Source of the DNA: an uncultured Alphaproteobacteria bacterium
Lineage (GTDB): Bacteria; Pseudomonadota; Alphaproteobacteria; Rs-D84
NCBI GenBank assembly: GCA_944392595.1
Contig: CALXXD010000002.1
Coordinates: 129,027 to 166,446, forward strand
DNA: 37,420 bases
Reading direction: 5' to 3'
Below the pieces are notes generated by a model. That model was not told where the DNA came from. It did no database searches and saw only the letters and a list, made by a program, of their open reading frames with translations. Shown one piece after another: positions 32,151 through 37,420 of the stretch (the first letter of the stretch is position 1; every line of letters begins with the position of its first letter). The translations under genes and the position numbers were made by a program.

Positions 32151-33107
32151 ATGAAAGCATACCTGGATATTTTGGATAACATCATGACCAACGGTCACGA
32201 TTTACGCATGAACAGAACTGGCATACCAGACATTGGTTTGTCTGCCGGTGCGGTGTTTGAACATGATATGTCCAATGGATTCCCATTGGTTACAACGAAA
32301 AAGATGGGATTGAAAAACATCGCAACCGAACTGGAATTTTTCTTGCGCGGGATTACAGATAAAAAATGGCTGCAAGACAGAAATTGCCACATCTGGGACG
32401 AATGGGCAAATCCGATAAAAGTTGAACAAAAATATAATATTGCCGCCGCGCAATTGCCGCACATGACCGCCCCAGAACAAACCGTCACACGCAATGCAAT
32501 CATGGACGCAGAACGCGACCTGGGGCCGATTTACGGTTTTCAATGGCGTCATTTTGGTGGCGAATACCAGTGGGATCAAAAACGCATTGACGCGAATCCG
32601 ACTGATAATTTTAACCCACAAAACCCAGGACTGGATCAAGTGCAATCCGCAATCAACAAATTAAAAAACAATCCAAACGACCGCCGCATACTGGTCAGTG
32701 CATGGAATCCGATTGCCATTCCACAAATGGCACTGCCGCCATGCCACGTTATGCACCAATTGGTTGTGCGCGATGGGAAATTGTCATTAATATGGACACA
32801 ACGTTCATGCGATATGTTCTTGGGCGTGCCTTACAACATCGCCAGTTATGCGTTGTTATTGTTGCTGTACGCCAAAGAAGCGGGATTAAAGCCTGGTACA
32901 TTAAAGGGCGAATTGCATGATGCGCATATTTATCAAAACCATATCCCCCAGGTTCGCGAGCAATTAAAACGCAAACCATACCCATTGCCGACCGTGGAAA
33001 TTCCGAACGAAAATTGGCGCGGTATGCTGAATTGGTCTGCATCAAACGGGTTCAAATTGAAAAATTATCTATGTCACGAAAAATTACGTGGCGCAGTTGC
33101 GCGATAA
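32151..33107 (+). CDS. thyA: Thymidylate synthase (ThyA type)
   Basis: ThyA methylates dUMP to dTMP with methylene-tetrahydrofolate. The 318-residue protein has the nucleophile Cys198 in MALPPCHVMHQ, DLGPIYGFQWRHFGGEY, QRSCDMFLGVPYNIASYA and LHDAHIYQNH. Compared with the 264-residue E. coli enzyme it has the ~50-residue small-domain insertion (around 88-120) known in longer bacterial ThyA proteins. AAGGAATTTAACA precedes the ATG. No folA follows. The C-terminus ends KNYLCHEKLRGAVAR, replacing the usual ..APVAV. Confidence 0.95.
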   Translation: MKAYLDILDNIMTNGHDLRMNRTGIPDIGLSAGAVFEHDMSNGFPLVTTKKMGLKNIATELEFFLRGITDKKWLQDRNCHIWDEWANPIKVEQKYNIAAAQLPHMTAPEQTVTRNAIMDAERDLGPIYGFQWRHFGGEYQWDQKRIDANPTDNFNPQNPGLDQVQSAINKLKNNPNDRRILVSAWNPIAIPQMALPPCHVMHQLVVRDGKLSLIWTQRSCDMFLGVPYNIASYALLLLLYAKEAGLKPGTLKGELHDAHIYQNHIPQVREQLKRKPYPLPTVEIPNENWRGMLNWSASNGFKLKNYLCHEKLRGAVAR

Positions 33108-33111
33108 TCCC

Positions 33112-33136
33112 AAAACGCCCCGCATGGGGCGTTTTT
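33112..33136 (+). terminator. thyA terminator
   Basis: The stem AAAACGCCCC-GCAT-GGGGCGTTTT continues into TTCTT. Confidence 0.85.
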
Positions 33137-33138
33137 TC

Positions 33139-33167
33139 TTGCCAATTATGAATTTATACCCCATAAT
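33139..33167 (+). promoter_or_regulatory. Promoter of the beta-barrel protein gene
   Basis: TTGCCA (33139-33144) - 17 nt - CATAAT (33162-33167), with a near-ideal SD AAGGAGG before ATG 33198. High expression is likely. Confidence 0.6.
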
Positions 33168-33197
33168 AAATATGCACATTACGAAAGGAGGAATTCC

Positions 33198-33767
33198 ATG
33201 AAAAAAATATTATTAACATCTTTGTTGGCAGTTTTCGCAGTATCAAGCGCAAACGCAGCATTTGAATTTAATCCATACGTCGGCGTACGTGGCGGATATG
33301 ATTTTGAAACCAAGGTATCATCTGATTCTTCATACATATCCGGCAGTTCATCCGACGGATGGATGATTGGTGGCACGATTGGCGCAACATTCTTTGACAA
33401 CGAAGATTTCGCCGCCCGTATCGAGGCTGAATATATTTACACAGATTTAAGCGATGATTCTGTGGATGTCTCGAATCACACGGCATTGTTAAACTTGGTC
33501 GGCGATATTAAAACGGGCCTTGCCGTCACGCCGTATGTTACCGCAGGTATCGGTTATGGTTGGACAACAATATCACTTGACAGGGAATACGTGCGCGGCG
33601 ATATTGACGACGATGATTTGGCATGGCAATTGGGCGTTGGATTGGCATACGCGGCGACAGACGCATTTGATATCGATTTGGGTTACAGATATATCAACAG
33701 CGGCGAAATGTTATCCATGGATATTGAATCGCACCAGGTATATTTGGGGCTGCGTTATGCATTTTAA
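33198..33767 (+). CDS. Outer-membrane beta-barrel protein (opacity/OmpX-like)
   Basis: The 189-residue product has a signal peptide (MKKILLTSLLAVFAVSSANA) and eight alternating amphipathic strands, opening FEFNPYVGVRGGYDFE and ending VYLGLRYAF with a C-terminal Phe, the outer-membrane insertion signal. Strands such as FAARIEAEYIY, LAVTPYVTAGIGYGW, LAWQLGVGLAYA and FDIDLGYRYI fit an eight-stranded barrel with acidic surface loops. It is transcribed alone between two terminators with a strong SD. Function beyond a small porin-like or adhesive barrel is unknown. Confidence 0.88.
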   Translation: MKKILLTSLLAVFAVSSANAAFEFNPYVGVRGGYDFETKVSSDSSYISGSSSDGWMIGGTIGATFFDNEDFAARIEAEYIYTDLSDDSVDVSNHTALLNLVGDIKTGLAVTPYVTAGIGYGWTTISLDREYVRGDIDDDDLAWQLGVGLAYAATDAFDIDLGYRYINSGEMLSMDIESHQVYLGLRYAF

Positions 33768-33789
33768 TCACACGCAAAATATATTAAAT

Positions 33790-33814
33790 AAAACGCCCAT
33801 TTGGGGCGTTTTAT
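33790..33814 (+). terminator. Terminator after the beta-barrel gene
   Basis: The stem AAAACGCCC-ATTTG-GGGCGTTTT is followed by TATATTG. Confidence 0.75.
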
Positions 33815-33815
33815 A

Positions 33816-33843
33816 TTGACATATTTGCAAACAATGCTATATA
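33816..33843 (+). promoter_or_regulatory. Promoter of the 158-residue protein / lipoprotein operon
   Basis: TTGACA (33816-33821) - 16 nt - TATATA (33838-33843), 29 nt before ATG 33873. It starts right at the end of the preceding terminator. Confidence 0.6.
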
Positions 33844-33872
33844 TCTACCTGGTGACCCAAAGGGGGACAGAT

Positions 33873-34349
33873 ATGAAACAAAAATTATTACCTATTTATG
33901 ATTTACGTATGCAATTGTTGCAGAAGTTAAACCCTAAATTTTATGCAGAAAATGCCGACACAATTCGCCGTTCGTCTTTGGCGGCCCAGGATTACTTTTT
34001 ATCTGGCACATACCGCGAATATGATGATCGTATGGGTACTTTGTTCAAAAAGTTACCTGGATACATCAGCGTTCATAAAAAATACAAATTGCCATACAAT
34101 CCATCATTAACAACAACTGTCAATCCTGCATTGGTGATGGATTTGGCGTGGTCTTTACGTACAGATATGATAAACGGCGTTGTTGATGCAAATGGAAACA
34201 TCAAAAGCATTTCTTTGTTACCGCAATCGCGCGTGTTGCATGTATATCACAACACAAAAAACAACGGTATGCCAATAAACGCTTTGTTTTCGTTAAATTC
34301 GTTGCAATTGGAACAAATGCTGATTGCATCACAAAAGCGTGCGCGTTAA
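33873..34349 (+). CDS. Conserved-looking soluble protein of unknown function (158 residues)
   Basis: No family is recognised. The start is set at 33873 by AGGGGGA just upstream. A frame open to 33801 would run through the promoter. The product (MKQKLLPIYDLRMQLLQKLNPKFYAENADTIRR..) is basic and mixed alpha/beta without signal peptide, membrane segment or cysteine. Notable stretches are LAAQDYFLSGTYREYDDRMGTLFKKLPGY and LVMDLAWSLRTDMINGVV. It lies 22 nt before a lipoprotein gene and probably shares its transcript. Confidence 0.65.
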   Translation: MKQKLLPIYDLRMQLLQKLNPKFYAENADTIRRSSLAAQDYFLSGTYREYDDRMGTLFKKLPGYISVHKKYKLPYNPSLTTTVNPALVMDLAWSLRTDMINGVVDANGNIKSISLLPQSRVLHVYHNTKNNGMPINALFSLNSLQLEQMLIASQKRAR

Positions 34350-34371
34350 AATGAACACGACGGGGGCAGTT

Positions 34372-34827
34372 ATGAAAAAAATTTTACCAATATTTATGGC
34401 AATGATTTTATCAGCATGCGGTGCGAACCTGGATACAGACAGATACGCAACCACTGGGGCGGGGCACGTTAATACGGTATCCCAGGGCGTTATTATAAAT
34501 GTTCGTCCCGTCACAATCGCAACCGAAGATGGCGAAGTCGGCCAATTGGCGGGCGGCATTGTCGGCGGTGTTGCGGGTGGTATGATTGGCGACAACACAT
34601 TAACCCAAACCATCGGCGCGGTTGGCGGGGCTGTTTTGGGTGGATATTTGGGCGGCAAAGCCCAAGAAGGTCTGTCCATGCAGCGCGGTATGGAATACAT
34701 AGTCAAACTGGATTCGGGCAAATCTGTCACTTTGACCCAGGGCGATGACGAAGTATTTGAAGTCGGCCAACACGTGTATGTTTTGGACGCAGACTATGAC
34801 GAACGCGCCCGCATAATCGCCCAGTAA
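34372..34827 (+). CDS. Glycine-zipper outer-membrane lipoprotein (SlyB / 17-kDa antigen type)
   Basis: The start at 34372 follows GGGGGC. Earlier in-frame ATGs lack one. The 151-residue product has a lipoprotein signal (MKKILPIFMAMILSAC, lipobox LSAC, lipidated Cys16), then a glycine-zipper segment with GxxxG spacing (about 64-106: AGGIVGGVAGGMIGDN, IGAVGGAVLGGYLGGKAQEG), then a small beta domain (YIVKLDSGKSVTLTQ..GQHVYVL). This is the SlyB/rickettsial 17-kDa antigen layout. It is attached to the outer membrane and probably contributes to envelope integrity. Confidence 0.85.
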   Translation: MKKILPIFMAMILSACGANLDTDRYATTGAGHVNTVSQGVIINVRPVTIATEDGEVGQLAGGIVGGVAGGMIGDNTLTQTIGAVGGAVLGGYLGGKAQEGLSMQRGMEYIVKLDSGKSVTLTQGDDEVFEVGQHVYVLDADYDERARIIAQ

Positions 34828-34831
34828 TTTG

Positions 34832-34859
34832 AAACGGCACACAAATGTGCCGTTTTTTA
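34832..34859 (+). terminator. Terminator after the lipoprotein gene
   Basis: The stem AAACGGCAC-ACAAAT-GTGCCGTTT runs into TTTTAT. Confidence 0.85.
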
Positions 34860-34869
34860 TTATAACCAC

Positions 34870-34898
34870 TTGCTTTTTCAAAAAAAATCCAATATAAT
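34870..34898 (+). promoter_or_regulatory. rpsA promoter
   Basis: TTGCTT (34870-34875) - 17 nt - TATAAT (34893-34898). The leader of about 67 nt before ATG 34972 is GC-rich, and GTGGG (34915-34919) can pair with CCCAC (34941-34945). Confidence 0.6.
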
Positions 34899-34971
34899 AC
34901 GCCTGATTTTGCGGGTGGGCGCATAATCAATCCGATTAACCCCACAAGTCCTCGCATTTTTTAACAGATAT

Positions 34972-36690
34972 ATGCGACGGCCAACTTTGTATGAATTCTT
35001 TATGAAAGATTTATCCAAAGATTTATATAATCCGCTGTCTGGCGAAGATTTCGTCCAGATATTTAACAAAAACTATGGCTCCCAAGAAACTTTACAGGGA
35101 TACGCAACCAAGGGTACGGTCAAAGACATCCGTGGCGATTTCGCGATGGTTGATGTTGGCCTGAAATCCGAAGGTCGCATTCCGTTAAAGGAATTTGGCG
35201 CATCTGTTCCGTCCGTCGGCGATATTATCGACGTTTTCGTAGAACGCTATGAATCGCGCGAAGGTACGGCCGTTCTGTCTTATACCAAGGCACGTGCAGA
35301 AAAAGCATGGAAAGAATTGGAAAAAACAGTTGCCGAAGGCGTCGATCCCGAGGGTACAATTATCGACGTTGTTCGCGGTGGTTATACTGTGGATATCAAC
35401 GGCGTATTTGCATTTATGCCGTCGTCCCAGGTTGATCACAAACCTGTTCGCGATCCGAAATCTTTGATTGGATTGCGCGACAAATTCCGTGTTCTTAAAA
35501 TGGACGCACTGCGCACAAACGCGATTGTTTCTCGCCGTGCTATCCAGGCCGACGCCATTGCCGCCGCCCAGAAAGAGGCTATGAAAAACATATCCTTGGG
35601 TGCGGTTATTGAAGGTACGGTTAAAAACATCACTGATTACGGTGTATTTGTTGATTTGGGCGGAATTGATGGTTTGCTGCACGTAACAGATTTGTCATGG
35701 AAACGCGTGAATCATCCGCGCGAATTGGTGCATGTTGGCGAAAAAATCAAAGTCAAAGTTATCCAATTCGATCCTGAATCCCATCGTATTTCATTGGGTG
35801 CAAAACAATTGGAAGAAGACCCATGGGAAAATGCATCCCGTGCATTCAATGTTGGCGACACAGTATCGGGCAAAGTTTCATCTTTGACTGATTACGGCGC
35901 ATTCATTGATTTGGGCAATAATATCGAAGGTCTGGTTCACATGTCCGAATTGTCATGGACAAACAAAAACATCCACCCCAGCAAAGTTTTGCAGGTTGGC
36001 CAAGATGTAAATGTTGTCGTATTGGGCATTGACCAAGACAAACGTCGCATTTCATTGGGTTACAAACAACTGCAACCAAATCCTTGGAAAGAATTTGCAG
36101 AAACCCACAATGTTGGCGATGTTGTGACCGGTCCGATCAAGAACACAACTGAATTTGGTTTGTTCGTTGCGCTGACACCGGAATTGGATGGTATGGTTCA
36201 TATCTCTGATTTGTCTTGGAACAAATTGGACGAAGAAGAATTGAAAAAATTCGTCCGTGGCCAAGAAGTCACCGCAAAGATTCTGGACATCAATCCGGAA
36301 AAAGAACGTATCACTTTGGGTATCAAACAATTGACGGAAAGCGCAGAAAACAACAGCGCATCATTAAAGAAAGGCGCGGTTGTTTCCGGTACTGTATCCG
36401 AAATTACCCCGGACGAATTGATTTTGGCTTTGCCGAACGACATCCGCGGTGTGATTCGCCGTACAGACCTGTCACGCGAAAAATCCGAACAGGATACCAG
36501 CAAATTCAACGTTGGTGATACAGTCGAAGCATCCGTTGTATCCGTTGATAACAACGTGGTAAAGCTGTCTATCCGCGCGTTACAAGTAACGCTGGAAAAA
36601 CAGGCGGTCAAAGAATACGCAAACCAGGCCGACAGTGGTTCTGTTTTGGGCGATATTCTGGGTGCTGCGATTGAAAACAGCAAAAAATAA
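34972..36690 (+). CDS. rpsA: 30S ribosomal protein S1
   Basis: S1 helps load mRNA on the 30S subunit. The product has six S1/OB domains in a row: about 40-98, 117-180, 203-271, 288-358, 375-445 and 463-530. Domains 3 and 4 are most canonical (ITDYGVFVDLGGIDGLLHVTDLSW, LTDYGAFIDLGNNIEGLVH). The start may be 34972 (MRRPTLYEFF) or 35002 (MKDLSKDLYNPLSGEDF). Neither has an SD, as is common for rpsA, whose mRNA is recognised by S1 itself. The first option gives 572 residues. In many relatives cmk precedes rpsA, but here a lipoprotein gene does. Confidence 0.95.
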   Translation: MRRPTLYEFFMKDLSKDLYNPLSGEDFVQIFNKNYGSQETLQGYATKGTVKDIRGDFAMVDVGLKSEGRIPLKEFGASVPSVGDIIDVFVERYESREGTAVLSYTKARAEKAWKELEKTVAEGVDPEGTIIDVVRGGYTVDINGVFAFMPSSQVDHKPVRDPKSLIGLRDKFRVLKMDALRTNAIVSRRAIQADAIAAAQKEAMKNISLGAVIEGTVKNITDYGVFVDLGGIDGLLHVTDLSWKRVNHPRELVHVGEKIKVKVIQFDPESHRISLGAKQLEEDPWENASRAFNVGDTVSGKVSSLTDYGAFIDLGNNIEGLVHMSELSWTNKNIHPSKVLQVGQDVNVVVLGIDQDKRRISLGYKQLQPNPWKEFAETHNVGDVVTGPIKNTTEFGLFVALTPELDGMVHISDLSWNKLDEEELKKFVRGQEVTAKILDINPEKERITLGIKQLTESAENNSASLKKGAVVSGTVSEITPDELILALPNDIRGVIRRTDLSREKSEQDTSKFNVGDTVEASVVSVDNNVVKLSIRALQVTLEKQAVKEYANQADSGSVLGDILGAAIENSKK

Positions 36691-36750
36691 TCTGGACACA
36701 TATTCCAGATTACAAAAGCAAAATCCGGCACTTGCCGGATTTTGTTTTTT
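36689..36750 (+). terminator. rpsA tandem terminator
   Basis: Two hairpins follow the stop: AATCTGGA..TCCAGATT (36689-36711), then AAAATCCGGCA-CT-TGCCGGATTTT (36720-36743) followed by GTTTTTT. The second is a strong rho-independent terminator. Confidence 0.85.
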
Positions 36751-36760
36751 ATGCTATAAT
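36733..36760 (+). promoter_or_regulatory. adk promoter, probably giving a leaderless transcript
   Basis: TTGCCG (36733-36738, inside the right arm of the rpsA terminator) - 16 nt - TATAAT (36755-36760). The adk ATG at 36768 is 7 nt downstream, just where transcription should begin. No SD is present. Confidence 0.6.
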
Positions 36761-36767
36761 GCTTGGC

Positions 36768-37325
36768 ATGAAAAAGATGATTGTTTTAATGGGCGGCCAA
36801 GGGGTGGGCAAGGGCACATTTGCCCGTATGCTGGGCGAACGCGCGCGATATAAACATATCGAAACCGGCAAAATGTTGCGCGATGCGGCAAAAACAAATC
36901 CGGCGGTTGGCGATATTATGGCACGCGGCGAATTGTTGCCATTTGAAATGCTGACGAAAATTGTGTCTGATGCACTGGATTGCGATTCGGATGTGTTGTT
37001 GGATGGATTCCCGCGCACAATGGATCAGGCAACTTGGTTGGTTGATAATTACGCAGACAAATTTAATATTCACGTTTTATATCTGGACGTACCCGAAGAA
37101 ATTATGATTGCGCGCATTCAAAAACGCATCCGCGAGGGCGGCGGTCGTGCAGACGATGCGGATACAGCGGCCATACGCAAACGGTTGGATATATTTTGGA
37201 AAACGACACTGCCGGCGATTGAATGGATGGCAACTGTGCCGAATATAAAATTTTCAGACGTTGATGTAACGGGTATGATGGACGATAATTTCAGAAACAT
37301 TCTGGCCGCATTGGGCGAAAAATAA
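36768..37325 (+). CDS. adk: Adenylate kinase, short-LID form
   Basis: Adk interconverts ATP+AMP and 2 ADP. From ATG 36768 (MKKMIVLMGGQGVGKGTFAR) the protein is 185 residues. It shows the P-loop GGQGVGKGT (9-17), TGKMLRDAAK (AMP site), LLDGFPRTMDQA, and a short LID RIREGGGRADDADTAAIRKRL without the zinc-finger insertion. The Gly-Gly-Gln start of the loop differs from the common GPPGxGKGT. Other in-frame ATGs at 36759 and 36777 are possible. No SD precedes any of them, which fits leaderless initiation. Confidence 0.9.
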   Translation: MKKMIVLMGGQGVGKGTFARMLGERARYKHIETGKMLRDAAKTNPAVGDIMARGELLPFEMLTKIVSDALDCDSDVLLDGFPRTMDQATWLVDNYADKFNIHVLYLDVPEEIMIARIQKRIREGGGRADDADTAAIRKRLDIFWKTTLPAIEWMATVPNIKFSDVDVTGMMDDNFRNILAALGEK

Positions 37326-37420
37326 ACAAACGAAAATTCATAAGTAACGATTTGACCGCGCTTATGCTTGTCAAATCTACTCATTGTCGAACCGGGGCAT
37401 ACTGCGTATGCGATGTCGAT
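37326..37420. other. Intergenic tail with a small palindrome
   Basis: No gene is visible after adk. A perfect hairpin GCATAC-TGC-GTATGC lies at 37398-37412 after CCGGG, and it may begin another framed palindrome or a gene off the window. TTGACC occurs at 37352-37357 without a good -10. Confidence 0.3.

Noticed and set aside
34938..34971. Riboswitch in the rpsA leader
   Set aside because: The leader is under 70 nt with only a short GTGGG/CCCAC pairing and matches no riboswitch class I know. Autoregulation by S1 is more likely.
1..37420. tRNA genes, tmRNA, 16S/23S rRNA, oriC
   Set aside because: I saw no cloverleaf with a TTCGA-type T arm, no rRNA signature and no DnaA-box cluster with dnaA. 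The only structured RNA gene I can support is rnpB.

Overview
The window looks like chromosome from a host-associated alphaproteobacterium. The clues are a ruvB-ybgC-tolQ-tolR-tolA order, an alphaproteobacterial-type LysM-associated Ig-like protein, a class A RNase P RNA, and large cysteine-rich secreted proteins with an InlB-type B-repeat. From memory, those surface proteins recall uncultured gut Alphaproteobacteria (the RF32-like group), but that placement is inference. Base composition is moderate, with AT-rich promoters resembling TTGACA/TATAAT.

Layout. 1-848 is the 5' part of a leftward membrane-anchored Ig-like protein gene that runs off the window. 963-2042 is a phosphofructokinase-family gene, convergent with secA (2141-4750). 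A 70-codon unknown gene follows (4887-5099), then an 0.87 kb repeat array, a leftward giant cysteine-rich surface protein gene (5972-8530), the RNase P RNA gene rnpB (8661-8999), a second and larger repeat array (9026-10462), and a leftward run of secreted or membrane proteins of unknown function (10463-15699). That run is followed by rsmH coupled to dnaE (15761-20016), a third repeat-bearing intergenic stretch (20017-20500), and a leftward operon of alpha/beta-hydrolase-like protein, ruvB, HD-domain nucleotidase, ybgC, tolQ, tolR, tolA (24940 down to 20525). Rightward from 25082 come a secreted unknown protein, a response regulator, a histidine kinase, argS, rplM-rpsI, tig, thyA, an outer-membrane beta-barrel, an unknown 158-residue protein plus a glycine-zipper lipoprotein, rpsA and adk.

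How the parts fit. Most genes are housekeeping: protein export, replication, translation, dTMP synthesis, and recombination plus envelope constriction. The accessory part, roughly 4.8-15.7 kb, is dominated by exported cysteine-rich proteins and by two dense arrays of palindromic repeats between convergent transcription units.

The most unusual signal is in those arrays. Constant GC-rich frames (for example ..GGGGCGGGGGGTG / CGGGGGGTGGGGC..) each enclose a short perfect palindrome. The palindrome sequence differs from copy to copy while its symmetry is kept. Two neighbouring ~243-nt units (9195-9437 and 9438 onward) are nearly identical except that both enclosed stems have been swapped. Three copies of a ~140-nt nested palindrome carrying a terminator-like hairpin, and one 190-nt element with 16-bp perfect terminal inverted repeats, sit in the same stretches. 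Other points of note are a compact TolQ, an alpha/beta hydrolase with Gln at the nucleophile position, a PFK with Asn at the Mg-binding Asp, an apparently leaderless adk promoter inside the rpsA terminator, and a response regulator with a shortened DNA-binding domain.
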